DNA of 64,000 nucleotides from Ensifer sesbaniae (GTDB lineage: Bacteria > Pseudomonadota > Alphaproteobacteria > Rhizobiales > Rhizobiaceae), in NCBI RefSeq assembly GCF_013283665.1, contig NZ_JABEKU010000002.1, forward strand, positions 246,863 through 310,862, written 5' to 3'. Positions 8,150-17,104 of this stretch are shown here, one piece after another (position 1 is the stretch's first letter; every line of letters begins with the position of its first letter). The translations under genes and the position numbers were made by a program. The notes under the pieces were generated by a model, which was not told the origin of the DNA, did not search any database, and was given only the letters and a program-made list of their open reading frames with translations.

Positions 8150-9327
8150 GATTGGGAAACCTCCAATTTCGGACGATGGTCGCCGGCAATCGTTTCGCCG
8201 AACGGCCCGGTATTGATCGACGCCTCGTGGGTCCGAACGGCATGGGCAAGCGGCAGGTTCGGCAGCACCAGTTCCCCGAAACGATAGGCCTCTTCCAGGT
8301 GCGGATAGCCGGACAGAATGAAACTATCGATACCGGCCTGCCGGTATTCCTCGATACGCGCCCTCACCTCCTCGGGGTCGCCGACCAGCGCCGTGCCCGC
8401 ACCGCCGCGAACCAGGCCGACCCCAGCCCAGAGGTTTGGAGCGACTTCAAGCTTGTCGCGTCGGCCGCCATGCAGGCGGCTCATGCGGCTCTGACCAACC
8501 GAATCCATACGCTCGAACACCTTCTGTGCCGCAACAATCGTGTCGTCATCGACATATTGTATCAGTTCGTCAGCGGCCTGCCATGCTTCCTTGGCCGTTT
8601 CTCGCACGATCACGTGGAGGCGGATGCCGAAGGTTACCTCCCTGCCCTCGGAATTGGCGAGCGCGCGAACCTCTGCAATCTTCCTGGCAACGTCGTCGAC
8701 GGGCTCTCCCCACGTCAGGTACTTGTCGATCGTGCGCGCCGCTACCTCCTGGCCCTTGCCCGAGGAACCGCCGAAATAGAGCGGCGGATGCGGCTTCTGC
8801 ACAGGCTGGAACAGCAGCTTGCCACCTTCGATATCGAAGTGTTTTCCCTTGAAGTCGACCTCTTCGCCGCGCAGCACGGCCTTGTAGATATTGAGGAATT
8901 CCTCGGTTACCTCATAACGCTCGGTGTGCGAGAGGTGGATGCCATCGCCCTGGTTTTCAATCGGGTCGCCGCCGGTAACGACGTTGATCAGCAACCGCCC
9001 ATTCGAAAGTCTGTCGAGCGTCGCCGTCATGCGCGCCGCCAGGGTCGGTGATAAAAGGCCAGGCCGCACGGCGATCAGGAAGCGCAGCTTTTCCGTAAGC
9101 GGCGCCAGCGCCGAGGCGACCACCCAGCTGTCTTCGCAGCTACGGCCCGTCGGAATGAGAACGCCATAATAGCCGAGCGCGTCGGCGGCTTGAGCCACCT
9201 GCTTCAGATAGTTGATATCGACGTGGCGGCCGCCACGCGTGGTGCCGAGATATCGGCTGTCGCCGTGAGTCGGCAGAAACCAGAGAACGTTGATCTTTTC
9301 GGGAATTTTCACGGGCGCAGTGTCCAT
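8146..9327 (-). CDS. ssuD: FMNH2-dependent alkanesulfonate monooxygenase (SsuD type)
   Basis: This 393-residue protein is a bacterial luciferase-like (LLM) flavoenzyme. It has the SsuD hallmarks [18 protein letters not shown] at the N-terminus, the GRSCEDSW cysteine region, [21 protein letters not shown] and the C-terminal [21 protein letters not shown]. SsuD uses FMNH2 and O2 to release sulfite from alkanesulfonates for growth without sulfate. ATG 9327 is preceded by GGAGG at ideal spacing, so longer upstream starts are rejected. The flavin reductase that would feed it is divergent (9513). Other LLM family members attack dimethylsulfone products or methanesulfonate (SfnG, MsuD), so the exact sulfonate is open. 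Regulation by sulfur starvation is likely. Confidence 0.92.
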   Translation of the reverse strand: MDTAPVKIPEKINVLWFLPTHGDSRYLGTTRGGRHVDINYLKQVAQAADALGYYGVLIPTGRSCEDSWVVASALAPLTEKLRFLIAVRPGLLSPTLAARMTATLDRLSNGRLLINVVTGGDPIENQGDGIHLSHTERYEVTEEFLNIYKAVLRGEEVDFKGKHFDIEGGKLLFQPVQKPHPPLYFGGSSGKGQEVAARTIDKYLTWGEPVDDVARKIAEVRALANSEGREVTFGIRLHVIVRETAKEAWQAADELIQYVDDDTIVAAQKVFERMDSVGQSRMSRLHGGRRDKLEVAPNLWAGVGLVRGGAGTALVGDPEEVRARIEEYRQAGIDSFILSGYPHLEEAYRFGELVLPNLPLAHAVRTHEASINTGPFGETIAGDHRPKLEVSQS

Positions 9328-9387
9328 CGGCGAATGCCTCCTTGCAAGCTGGTCTTCGGCAGCCATGAACGCCTTGCCGATCATAAA

Positions 9388-9438
9388 AACATAAACTCTA
9401 TAAATTTTATTGACAATCAAAAATCGGACAGTCATCTT
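9388..9438. promoter_or_regulatory. Divergent promoter region between ssuD and the flavin reductase
   Basis: On the minus strand TTGTCA (9411-9416), a 17-base spacer and TATGTT (9388-9393) form a good sigma70-like promoter for ssuD. On the plus strand TTGACA (9410-9415) overlaps the same -35; its -10 (CATCTT, 9433-9438) is weak. Sharing the -35 base pairs would link the two units. The spacer holds TTTATAGAGT (minus strand, 9395-9404), which recurs upstream of the gene at 10275-11681. Confidence 0.5.
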
Positions 9439-9512
9439 TGGAGCGAGGAAAATTTTTTCCCGTATCGGCGGATCGCGCCCGGGAATCAGGCGAAAATTTC
9501 GAGGAACTGGCC

Positions 9513-10061
9513 ATGACGATCGCGCTCGCCGCATCTCCCGCATTCGACGCAAGTGTTCCAACCGGCAATGGCTACGAGCCGATCACGGCGCCGGCTCTGA
9601 AGGCGGCCATGCGCAATCTGTCAGGCGGCGTCTCCGTGATTACCGCAGGCATCGGAGACGAAAGGACCGGGGCCACCGTCACTTCGGCGACGGCGCTGTC
9701 GGTGGATCCGCCGACCATGATCGTCAATATCAATCGGACCTCTTCGACTTGGCCCGTCATCCAGCGTTATCGGCATTTCTGCGTCAACATCCTCTCGCGA
9801 GAGCAGCAGAGAGTGGCGGAACGCTTCTCCGGCCTGGATGGCGCCAAGGGGCCGGCCCGCTATCAGGGAGCCGACTGGGTTCGGCTGGCAAGCGGCGCGT
9901 CAGCATTGAGCGGGGCATTGGCCGCGATCGACTGCGAGGTCGAGGAAATCATCGAGCGCCACAGCCACGCCATCATCCTTGGCCGGGTCGTGGCCATCTC
10001 CACGAGCTCCGGCGAGCCGATCCTCTACCACAACGGCCGTTACGGCGGTCTTGATCGTTAA
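9513..10061 (+). CDS. Flavin reductase (DIM6/NTAB family)
   Basis: The protein has 182 residues and the fold of the short-chain flavin reductases: [18 protein letters not shown], then [47 protein letters not shown] and the end [12 protein letters not shown]. These enzymes reduce free FMN or FAD with NAD(P)H and hand it to two-component monooxygenases. Here it stands divergent to the SsuD-type monooxygenase and is its likely partner, although by sequence it belongs to the HpaC/NtaB-like class and not to SsuE. ATG 9513 follows GAGGAACTGGCC. A longer frame from 9438 lacks family similarity in its extra 25 residues. The gene is monocistronic, ending before the convergent FAD protein gene. Confidence 0.9.
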   Translation: MTIALAASPAFDASVPTGNGYEPITAPALKAAMRNLSGGVSVITAGIGDERTGATVTSATALSVDPPTMIVNINRTSSTWPVIQRYRHFCVNILSREQQRVAERFSGLDGAKGPARYQGADWVRLASGASALSGALAAIDCEVEEIIERHSHAIILGRVVAISTSSGEPILYHNGRYGGLDR

Positions 10062-10274
10062 CGTCGCAGCGAAACTCTGCGGGCCCACGAAACCACGCCG
10101 AACCGCCCCGCTTTGGAATGGACCCGCTGCGGAGCAGCGATGTATCCATATATAAGGCTCCAATCAGCAGTGCCATGAGGCTCGCAACGGTCGAGATGAC
10201 GGCGCGGCTGCTCGACCAATGGCTGCCACCGTGGTCCACAGGACGGTGATGCCTTGGGAGACCGGGGGTCACCG

Positions 10275-11681
10275 TCATCCAGTCTTCAGCGTCACGCGAT
10301 GCCGCGTGGCGATCAACCGCGCTGCCGCATAGGTCTGCGTCACGATCTCGGGCACCAGATCGATGTCCGGCAGACTACCGACGCCAAGTGGTCCAATCGC
10401 GTAGAGATTGCGCGTCGGCTGTCCGCCGGCCAGAACTTCGCCGGCCGGACTGACGGCAATCCCAAGACTGAGCTCGTCCGGCTCTGCCAGCCCGCCGGCA
10501 AAGAGGCTCTGCATCAGCGGCGCCCGAAGGTCCGGCGCCGAACAACGACAGTCGATCACCTGATCGGCCGAAAGCAGCGTCTCCTCGCTTTCGCCCGCCC
10601 AGCGCACCATCAATCCATCTGGGCGGCGCTTGCCCGCCCAACCCTTCCGAATGGTGGTTTGCCCGCCGGCGAGTTCCTGCCGGAGCCGCAGATGCAAAGG
10701 CGCCGGCAGGCGGTTGCGGTGACTGTCATAGATCGAGCGCAGGTGCCGGTTGAACCGGTGCTTTTCCTCTTCGGGCAACGATTGCCAGAGCGAACGTGCG
10801 CGCCGGCGCAGCCCGTTCATGGCCGCCTGCCACCCAAGTTCGGCGGCCTCCGCATCCGCGCAGGCCTGCCGCACGAAGCGGACGATCTCGCCGAGCCGGG
10901 TCGGCATCGGTCCAACCGGAAAAGTCGGCGCCGCCGCGAGGCGCGTATGCGGCTGCGGCAGAAAGCCGTGCCGGGAGAGAATGGTGATCTCGCCGGCAAA
11001 ACCGTTGTCGCGCAGTTGCAGCAGGCGGTCGACCACCCGGACGCCGCTGCCGAGCAGGACCGTATGGCGCGGAACGACCAGCCGGCGGGCGCGCACCAGG
11101 GGCCTCTCCTCTTCGGCAATCTCCATCTCGCCTTGGCGCAGGCCAAATCCGGTGGCCAGCACGACGGCATCGCACTCCACCGTTGCGTCCTCCTGCATTA
11201 CCAGGAAGCGGCCATTGGCTTGCTTGCGCAGTCCCAACACCGCCTGGCAGGAGAGCTGTATCGATATATCGGGCCGGCGTGTCAGCGCTTCGGAAAAACG
11301 TTGATAGACGTAGTCGCTGAAGATGCTCTTCGGCACGAAGATCTGCTGAAAGCCGGGAATCGCGGCGGAAACTGCCGCGCGGAACTCAGCATTGGCCAGG
11401 AGCCAATCGTTGAAGTCCTCCGGCTGCCCGGCGGCGACCGAGAGGTCGCGCACCCGGCTGTTGAGGATCTCGCCACTCTGGGCGGCGGCCAACACCTGTC
11501 CGCCACTGATCGTCGGTTGCGGATCGAAAAGGTGGACGTGAAACGCGGTTCGCACCGACTTCATCAACGCAATGGCCATCATTACGCCGGAAAATCCGCG
11601 ACCGATGATGGCGATATGCGGCTTGGCTCTGGTAGCGGCTCCCTCAGGAGCGACCTTCGCAAACAATCCATGGACAGTCAT
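10275..11681 (-). CDS. Second FAD/NAD(P)-binding oxidoreductase of the sulfur island
   Basis: This 468-residue protein shares the family of the protein at 6707-8149. It has the FAD motif IAIIGRGFSGVMMAIAL, the following LFDPQPTISGGQVLAAAQSGEILNSR block, a second nucleotide motif TVLLGSGVRVVDRLLQL and a matching middle region (RRRARSLWQSLPEEEKHRFNRHLRSIYDSHR compares with [25 protein letters not shown] in the other). The first glycine motif is G-R-G-F-S-G, a mild variant. ATG 11681 is preceded by GGGAGAG, so the long upstream extension of the frame is unlikely to be translated. The two paralogues flank ssuD and its reductase, suggesting related steps of organosulfur use. Reaction unknown. Confidence 0.84.
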   Translation of the reverse strand: MTVHGLFAKVAPEGAATRAKPHIAIIGRGFSGVMMAIALMKSVRTAFHVHLFDPQPTISGGQVLAAAQSGEILNSRVRDLSVAAGQPEDFNDWLLANAEFRAAVSAAIPGFQQIFVPKSIFSDYVYQRFSEALTRRPDISIQLSCQAVLGLRKQANGRFLVMQEDATVECDAVVLATGFGLRQGEMEIAEEERPLVRARRLVVPRHTVLLGSGVRVVDRLLQLRDNGFAGEITILSRHGFLPQPHTRLAAAPTFPVGPMPTRLGEIVRFVRQACADAEAAELGWQAAMNGLRRRARSLWQSLPEEEKHRFNRHLRSIYDSHRNRLPAPLHLRLRQELAGGQTTIRKGWAGKRRPDGLMVRWAGESEETLLSADQVIDCRCSAPDLRAPLMQSLFAGGLAEPDELSLGIAVSPAGEVLAGGQPTRNLYAIGPLGVGSLPDIDLVPEIVTQTYAAARLIATRHRVTLKTG

Positions 11682-11999
11682 GTGCACTCTCCCATGGCCG
11701 GATCTGCCCGGCAAAGTCTGAAATGCATGGCTGTTTCGGTCCGGAACGCGGACACTGACCGAATTGTCACAAAATGCCGACCCGGGTGTCGATATATGCG
11801 ATAGTCGCGGGGTCGGGGAAACATAGCGCCCACCGCGGCAGCGGTCGAGCCCGTATCCGTTGTTCTGGCTGGCCTGGCACTCTGGCGCATGGTCATCCCT
11901 AGACGGCATACTCTATAAAGTTAGTGCGCTATTAGAGCGCGAAACGATCTCAACATCAAGTGCTGCGTGGAAGTATGTCGGTCCAGCCGTTACAGCGCC
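11682..11999. other. 318-base intergenic region with a shared AT-rich box
   Basis: No gene is supported here. On the minus strand TTTATAGAGT (11910-11919) is identical to the box in the ssuD promoter spacer and lies about 230 bases upstream of the FAD protein start. A poor extension of that protein frame covers 11682-11909 but is rich in arginine, serine and proline and lacks a ribosome-binding site. The rest shows no clear signal. Confidence 0.4.
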
Positions 12000-12611
12000 T
12001 CAGACCGGGCTGCTCGGCATGGGTGCCCGTTCCATGACTTCAAGCTCGATGGGTTGCGCCCGCGACGGCTCCCGCCGCGCGATGCCGTTCAGAATGCGCA
12101 ACAGATCATAGCCATGCGACCAGCGGCCGAAGCCACTGGCGATACTGATATGGCCGGCATAGCCGAGATCGACGAGACGGCTGCCCCATCGTGTCGAAAC
12201 GTGCCGCAGGCGATCGAAAGGCATATAGGGGTCGTTGAGGCTGCCGACGACGAGGCTGGAGAAAGGCAACGGTAGATCGGGCATAGGGCCGAAATCGATG
12301 GCACCGGGATGCAGGCGATTGGTCGGGCCAAGGTCGCAGGGCGCCACGAGCAGCGCGCTGCGCACATGCCCGGCCAGGGGGCGCCGCGCCAGATCGGCAA
12401 CAAGAAGCGAGCCGAGACTGTGGGCCACCAGGTCCACGACCCCGTGCCGAAGGATTTCGCGCTCGAGAGCATCGCGCCAATCATCGAGCCTTGGCTGGTT
12501 CCAATCGTCCTGTTCGACCAGAACCGCATCCGGATGATCCCTCAGCCAATGGCGTTGCCAGTGTCCCTCGTCGGATCCGAACAATCCCGGAATGATGAGC
12601 GTTTTTGCCAT
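12000..12611 (-). CDS. RBBP9/YdeN-family alpha/beta hydrolase
   Basis: The 203-residue protein is a small serine hydrolase of the RBBP9 (DUF1234/YdeN) family: IIPGLFGSDEGHWQRHW at the N-terminus, nucleophile elbow VAHSLGS (S65), acid in VVGSLNDPYMP and catalytic histidine in LGYAGHISIASGFGRW. It is close to the usual 180-200 residues. ATG 12611 gives the conserved MAKTLIIPG start; 35 further codons upstream look non-coding. In several proteobacteria a gene of this family stands next to sulfate or sulfonate genes, and here it sits between the sulfonate enzymes and cysTWA. An esterase or thioesterase role in sulfur assimilation is possible; substrate unknown. Confidence 0.86.
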   Translation of the reverse strand: MAKTLIIPGLFGSDEGHWQRHWLRDHPDAVLVEQDDWNQPRLDDWRDALEREILRHGVVDLVAHSLGSLLVADLARRPLAGHVRSALLVAPCDLGPTNRLHPGAIDFGPMPDLPLPFSSLVVGSLNDPYMPFDRLRHVSTRWGSRLVDLGYAGHISIASGFGRWSHGYDLLRILNGIARREPSRAQPIELEVMERAPMPSSPV

Positions 12612-12984
12612 GACATCAATCTCTTGCGATGGGCGATCCAGGACCTGCAACGATCCGTTGCAAACAGATCCGGTTCTGGATCGACTATGCGCAAGCGACA
12701 GACGGCGGAGAAGCAAGGAACGGCTAATATCTATAATTTCTATAGTATTTATTTTCTGACCTGGAGATCACCCCCCCGCGATCGGCAATCGGACATGGAA
12801 CAATATCCGCAGTAGAGTGTTTCCTTCGACGCGGCTCAAAAGCGAAATCAGTTTCCTTGTGACCCGTCCCAGCGTCAAAAATTTGCGTTGTTGGAGCCCG
12901 TGAAATTGTTAGTTTGGCGCCGAAATACACCGGCGCTCTGACAAGCCGGCCAACCGGCGATTTGATGATCGGTATGGATAGGGG
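12612..12984. other. Divergent intergenic region before cysT
   Basis: These 373 bases separate the RBBP9-type gene from cysT. A very AT-rich patch at 12724-12757 contains TTTCTATAGT (12737-12746), similar to the TATAGA boxes before the other minus-strand genes of the island. A small hairpin, GCCGG-CCAA-CCGGC, lies at 12945-12958. A sulfate-binding-protein gene, which usually precedes cysT, is not here, not even as a recognisable fragment. Base composition rises sharply right after this region. Confidence 0.4.
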
Positions 12985-13890
12985 ATGGCGCAACCCTTTG
13001 CGGTTGCAGGGCTGAAAGGTGACCGGAAGTTGACGGAGCGACGCAATGGGAGCCGCTGGCGGTTTCGCCAGCCGAGTGTCTTGCCCGGGTTCGGGCTGTC
13101 GCTCGGGATCACGCTGAGCTGGCTGGTGCTGATCGTGCTGATCCCGCTGTCGGGCCTGGTGTTTCGCGCCAGCGGGCTCGGCTGGTCCGATTTCGTGGCG
13201 CTGACGCTCGATCCGCGCACGCTCAACGCGCTGAAGATCTCCTTCGGCACGGCGTTCCTCGCCGCGGTGATCAACCTGATCTTCGGCGTCATCCTCGCCT
13301 GGGTGCTGGTGCGCTATCGTTTCCCCGGCAAGCGGGTGATCGATGCCATGGTCGACCTGCCGTTCGCGCTGCCGACCGCGGTCGCCGGCATTGCCCTGAC
13401 GACGCTCTATGCGCCCAATGGCTGGATCGGCCAGGTCATCGAGCCGCTCGGCCTCAAGGTCGCCTTCACCCCCGCCGGCATCGTCGTCGCGCTGATCTTC
13501 GTCGGCCTGCCCTTCGTCGTGCGCACCGTGCAGCCGATCATGGAGGAGATCGACAAGGAGGTCGAGGAGGCCGCCGCCACCCTTGGCGCCAGCCGCTTCC
13601 AGACGATCAGCCGGGTGCTGCTGCCGGGGCTGATGCCGGCCGGCCTCACCGGCTTTGCGCTCGCCTTTGCCCGCGGCGTCGGCGAATACGGCTCGGTGAT
13701 CTTCATCGCCGGCAACCTGCCCTATGTCTCCGAGATCGCGCCGCTGTTGATCGTCATAAGGCTGGAGGAGTTCAACTACGCCGCCGCCACCGCGATTGCC
13801 GCGGTGATGCTGGCGATCTCGTTTGCGATGCTGTTGTTCATCAACTCGATCCAGGCCTGGAGCCGGCGGAGATATGTCTATGTCGCATGA
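12985..13890 (+). CDS. cysT: Sulfate/thiosulfate ABC transporter permease CysT
   Basis: This 301-residue inner-membrane protein has six predicted helices and the CysT/CysU pattern: [24 protein letters not shown] at the start, [28 protein letters not shown] in the middle and the permease EAA loop [21 protein letters not shown]. It forms the sulfate channel with CysW and takes energy from CysA. ATG 12985 has only a weak ribosome-binding site; a TTG 48 bases downstream is an alternative. The gene overlaps cysW. GC content is visibly higher than in the region upstream. Identification is firm from sequence and operon order. Confidence 0.94.
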   Translation: MAQPFAVAGLKGDRKLTERRNGSRWRFRQPSVLPGFGLSLGITLSWLVLIVLIPLSGLVFRASGLGWSDFVALTLDPRTLNALKISFGTAFLAAVINLIFGVILAWVLVRYRFPGKRVIDAMVDLPFALPTAVAGIALTTLYAPNGWIGQVIEPLGLKVAFTPAGIVVALIFVGLPFVVRTVQPIMEEIDKEVEEAAATLGASRFQTISRVLLPGLMPAGLTGFALAFARGVGEYGSVIFIAGNLPYVSEIAPLLIVIRLEEFNYAAATAIAAVMLAISFAMLLFINSIQAWSRRRYVYVA

Positions 13891-14782
13891 TCCGACCGCC
13901 AGCTCGGTGGCAAGCCCCGGCCGGCAAGCGGCCCTGCCGCAGCTTGCCGCCGCCACCTCGGAAAGCCGCCTTGCCCGGCTGACGCTGACGATCACCGCCC
14001 TTGCCTTCGTCGCGCTGTTTTTGCTGTTGCCGCTCGCCGCCGTCTTCACCGAGGCGCTGCGCAAGGGGCCGGCCGAGTTCGTGGCCGCACTTGGCGACGC
14101 CGAGACCTTCTCGGCGATCCGCCTGACGCTCACCGTCGCCGCCATCGCCGTGCCGCTCAACCTCGTCTTCGGCGTCGCCGCCGCCTGGGCGATCGCCAAG
14201 TTCGAGTTCAAGGGCAAGGCCTTCCTGACGACGCTGATCGACCTGCCGTTCTCGGTCTCGCCGGTGATCTCCGGCCTCGTCTTCGTGCTGTTGTTCGGCT
14301 CGCACAGCCTGATCGGCCCGTGGCTGCAGAGCCACGGCATCCAGATCCTCTTTGCCGTGCCCGGCCTGGTGCTCGCCACCGTCTTCGTCACCTTCCCCTT
14401 CGTCGCCCGCGAGCTGATCCCGTTGATGCAGGAACAGGGCAGTAGCGACGAGGAGGCGGCGCTGTCCTTGGGCGCGTCCGGCTGGCAGACCTTCTGGCAC
14501 GTGACGCTGCCGAACATCAAATGGGGGCTGCTCTACGGCGTGCTCTTATGCAACGCCCGCGCCATGGGCGAGTTCGGCGCCGTCTCGGTCGTCTCCGGCC
14601 ACATCCGCGGCGAGACCAACACCATGCCGTTGCAGGTGGAAATCCTCTATAATGAATACAACTTCGTCGCCGCCTTCGCGGTGGCGGCGTTGCTGGCGCT
14701 GCTGGCGCTGATCACCCTGATTTTGAAGACGGCGCTGGAGATCCGCTACAGCGCCGAGATCGCCGCCAGCCGCAGGCACTGA
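13880..14782 (+). CDS. cysW: Sulfate ABC transporter permease CysW
   Basis: The protein has 300 residues with six helices. CysW-like blocks include [38 protein letters not shown], the EAA loop [21 protein letters not shown] and [36 protein letters not shown], which is typical of CysW. It pairs with CysT in the inner membrane. ATG 13880 overlaps the cysT stop by 11 bases and has GGAG eight bases upstream; ATG 13874 is too close to that site. cysA follows 31 bases after its stop. Confidence 0.94.
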   Translation: MSHDPTASSVASPGRQAALPQLAAATSESRLARLTLTITALAFVALFLLLPLAAVFTEALRKGPAEFVAALGDAETFSAIRLTLTVAAIAVPLNLVFGVAAAWAIAKFEFKGKAFLTTLIDLPFSVSPVISGLVFVLLFGSHSLIGPWLQSHGIQILFAVPGLVLATVFVTFPFVARELIPLMQEQGSSDEEAALSLGASGWQTFWHVTLPNIKWGLLYGVLLCNARAMGEFGAVSVVSGHIRGETNTMPLQVEILYNEYNFVAAFAVAALLALLALITLILKTALEIRYSAEIAASRRH

Positions 14783-14813
14783 CCGGGACAGCCCGCATTC
14801 GAAAGGTATCGCC

Positions 14814-15941
14814 ATGGACGTGCGCGTTCACAACATCCGCAAGGAATTCGGCCGCTTCCCGGCGCTCGACGACGTCTCGCTCGACATCCGCTCCGGTGAG
14901 CTGATCGCGCTCTTGGGTCCCTCCGGCTCCGGCAAGACGACGCTGTTGCGCCTCGTCGCCGGGCTCGAAAGCCCGACCGGCGGCACGATCTTCTTCGGCG
15001 ACGAGGATGCCTCGCAAAAGACGGTGCAGCAGCGCAACATCGGCTTCGTCTTCCAGCACTATGCCCTCTTCCGCCACATGACGGTGCTCGACAACGTCGC
15101 CTTCGGCCTCAAGGTGCGGCCCGGCCACCGCCGGCCGCCGGCGGCCGAGATCCGTAAGCGGGCCCTCGATCTCCTCGAGCTGGTGCAGCTTTCCGGCCTC
15201 GACAAGCGTTATCCGGCGCAGCTCTCCGGCGGCCAGCGCCAGCGCGTCGCACTCGCCCGCGCCATGGCGGTCGAACCGAACGTGCTGCTGCTCGACGAGC
15301 CCTTCGGCGCGCTCGACGCCCAGGTGAGGAAGGAACTGCGCAAGTGGCTGCGGGAGATCCACGACCGCACCGGCCACACGACGATCTTCGTCACCCACGA
15401 CCAGGAGGAGGCGCTGGAACTCGCCGACCGGGTCGTGGTGATGAGCAAGGGGGCGATCGAGCAGGTCGGCACCCCGGACGAGATCTACGACCATCCGGTC
15501 TCGCCCTTCGTCTATGGCTTCATCGGCCAGTCGAACTGCCTCGCCGTGACGCTCCAGAACGGCGAGATCTGGTTCGAGGACCGGCCGATCGGCCTTAGGG
15601 CCCCGGCCGAGCCGGACGGCCCGGCCAACCTGCACTTCCGCCCGCACGACATCGAGCTGATCGACGGCTGCGGCGGCTGTCTCGCCGGCCTCGTCACCGC
15701 CAGCCGCCGCGTCGCCGGCACCCGCCATCTCGAACTCGACCTCGGCCGCACCCACCCGCCGGTCGAGATCGAGCTCCCGCCCGAACGCGCCGCCGCCGGC
15801 GACCACAGCCGCATCGCCTTCCGCCCGACCAAATGGAAACTCTTCAGGGACGGAGAGCGACAGGCTGTAGTCGCGGAGGCGAAAAGCGAGAGCAGCCCTA
15901 TCGAGATGCAGGAGCCAACATTGGTTGCCCAGGCTTCCTGA
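14814..15941 (+). CDS. cysA: Sulfate ABC transporter ATP-binding protein CysA
   Basis: This 375-residue ATPase has Walker [11 protein letters not shown]-loop FQHYALF, signature LSGGQRQR, Walker [13 protein letters not shown] and the switch histidine in [15 protein letters not shown]-like regulatory domain follows and ends in the CysA-typical FRPTKWKLF. After that comes a tail of about 30 residues rich in Glu and Ser that normal CysA lacks, and base composition drops at the same point. It energises CysTW uptake of sulfate or thiosulfate. The binding protein must be encoded elsewhere. Identification is secure; the tail may mark a recombination edge. Confidence 0.94.
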   Translation: MDVRVHNIRKEFGRFPALDDVSLDIRSGELIALLGPSGSGKTTLLRLVAGLESPTGGTIFFGDEDASQKTVQQRNIGFVFQHYALFRHMTVLDNVAFGLKVRPGHRRPPAAEIRKRALDLLELVQLSGLDKRYPAQLSGGQRQRVALARAMAVEPNVLLLDEPFGALDAQVRKELRKWLREIHDRTGHTTIFVTHDQEEALELADRVVVMSKGAIEQVGTPDEIYDHPVSPFVYGFIGQSNCLAVTLQNGEIWFEDRPIGLRAPAEPDGPANLHFRPHDIELIDGCGGCLAGLVTASRRVAGTRHLELDLGRTHPPVEIELPPERAAAGDHSRIAFRPTKWKLFRDGERQAVVAEAKSESSPIEMQEPTLVAQAS

Positions 15942-15964
15942 AGAACGACACTTGGCCGTCGAGC

Positions 15965-16294
15965 TTAAGGGATCTCCAATGGCCAGACCTCGACCACGCC
16001 GTGTGCAACGGCACAGGGCGTTAGCGATACGATTTCGACCGCCTCGGCCAAGTCAGCGGCCTCGATCACCGCAAAGCCGGCCACAGGAAGCGACGACGAC
16101 ATGAACGGACCGTCTCGCTTCTCGAGATGCGCAGCATTGGCGTTGCGCACCTGGACAGGCGCTCCGGCGATCCCCATCAATACCCCTCTTGCGCGAAGTT
16201 CCGCATCATGCGCGTGCGCCGCGTCGCGAAGCGCCGCCGCCGTGCGGTCGTAGCCTGCACGGTCTCCATATCCAATCGTTACGAATTTCGGCAT
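15965..16294 (-). CDS. YCII/DGPF-domain protein
   Basis: This 109-residue protein of the YCII-related (DGPF) family starts MPKFVTIGYGDRAGYDRT and contains the name-giving motif RDGPFMSSSLPVAGFAVIEAADLAEAVEI. The ferredoxin-like fold of this family is found in small dehydratase-like enzymes and in partners of ECF sigma factors; most members have no known reaction. The AGGAGG site is well spaced for ATG 16294 but abuts ATG 16303, so I choose the former. The gene is divergent from the small gene at 16437 and convergent with cysA. No sigma factor gene is adjacent. Confidence 0.8.
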   Translation of the reverse strand: MPKFVTIGYGDRAGYDRTAAALRDAAHAHDAELRARGVLMGIAGAPVQVRNANAAHLEKRDGPFMSSSLPVAGFAVIEAADLAEAVEIVSLTPCAVAHGVVEVWPLEIP

Positions 16295-16436
16295 GAACCT
16301 CATCCTCCTGGTGGCGGCACTCTACTTCCGACGGGCTAATTGACAGTCCGGCCGACGGGGCATTCCGTAAGGCAACGCGGATGCACGGGGAAAGTTGCGA
16401 CGAAACCAACACCCGTGCCACCACAGGGAGGATGCA

Positions 16437-16703
16437 ATGCCGACCATCATCGCCCACCACAAGATCACGAAAAGTGCGGAACATTGGCTGAAATCGCCGA
16501 AGCGTAAAGAGTTCTTCGGCCCGCTGGGGGTGACGAGCATTCGAACCTTCGTCGATCCCCGGGACCAGACCCAAGTGGCAATTCTCATGGACGTCCCTGA
16601 TCTGGACGCCCTGTCGAAAGCCATGCAAAGCCAAGCCGCGGCCGATGCCATGGCCTTTGATGGCGTGGTGCCGGAGTCAATCGTGATCCTGGTCGAGGCG
16701 TAG
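16437..16703 (+). CDS. Small conserved-type hypothetical protein
   Basis: The 88-residue protein starts MPTIIAHHKITKSAEHWLKSP and ends DGVVPESIVILVEA. Alternating strands and helices (TQVAILMDVPDLDALSKAMQSQAAADAMA) suggest a small alpha/beta ferredoxin-like fold as in dimeric monooxygenase-like or stress-response barrel proteins, but no diagnostic motif is visible. A strong GGGAGG ribosome-binding site lies before ATG 16437. It is divergent from the DGPF protein gene, with 142 bases between. I do not recognise a function. Confidence 0.75.
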   Translation: MPTIIAHHKITKSAEHWLKSPKRKEFFGPLGVTSIRTFVDPRDQTQVAILMDVPDLDALSKAMQSQAAADAMAFDGVVPESIVILVEA

Positions 16704-17104
16704 GCACAGTCGGCGACGTCAAAACGTACTGGAGAGCCGTCCCGACGACGATCCCGACCGGATCACCGGCGACCGCGAAAAGCTCGAAGGCCGAATTCGG
16801 GAGAGCTTTACGGGATCGACCAAGGCCCGCGCCCAGCGCAAGGTCGCTGATTGGTATGGCTGCCAGGCCCTACCGAACACGGCAACCCGTCGTCACTGGC
16901 TTAATTCCATGAAGAGGTATAGATTGTCCGGCCGGTCGTCGACCCAGAGCTGACGGCCGCGAATGACTGCATGGGAGATCGAGCGGCGAGTGCCGGCCTC
17001 GATCAGGAAGGCCGCGGGTCGAAGCCAATTCAGCGACACTCCGCGCGAGACTGAGAGCGTCAACTGGAGGATGGGTCGGATTCGCGGCCGCCAGGGAGGT
17101 TTCA
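16704..17104. other. 401-base gap holding the CsbD remnant
   Basis: Besides the CsbD remnant, the minus strand holds a frame (about 17036 down to 16893) reading LNWLRPAAFLIEAGTRRSIS and ending in LWVDDRPDNLYLFMELSQ. Its composition looks protein-like, but it has only a GTG or TTG start without a usable ribosome-binding site. It may be another decayed small gene. Nothing else is supported. Confidence 0.35.
16729..16872 (+). pseudogene. Remnant of a CsbD-like stress protein gene
   Basis: In one frame the sequence reads DDDPDRITGDREKLEGRIRE and then a second helix ending AQRKVADWYGCQ. This matches the core of CsbD proteins (a D-D-D-x-D-x-I-x-G-x-R-x-x-L-x-G-R-I pattern followed by a DDWY end). 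The family N-terminus (MNWDxxxGxWKxxKGKxKExWGKL) is missing and there is no start codon with a ribosome-binding site. It is therefore a decayed or truncated copy. Family match is by eye. Confidence 0.55.

Noticed and set aside
6983-8287. 434-codon plus-strand frame
   Set aside because: Lies antisense to the FAD/NAD(P) protein, which shows two nucleotide-binding motifs; the plus frame has none.
9973-10278. Minus-strand frame with one hydrophobic segment between the flavin reductase and FAD protein genes
   Set aside because: Overlaps the flavin reductase coding end, has no ribosome-binding site and an unlikely composition.
10254-11804. 516-codon plus-strand frame
   Set aside because: Shadow of the second FAD/NAD(P) protein, no start signal and no domain.
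12724-14520. 598-codon open frame on the minus strand
   Set aside because: Antisense to cysT and cysW; its composition is dominated by Arg, Asp, Gly and Gln, typical of a shadow of high-GC membrane protein genes.
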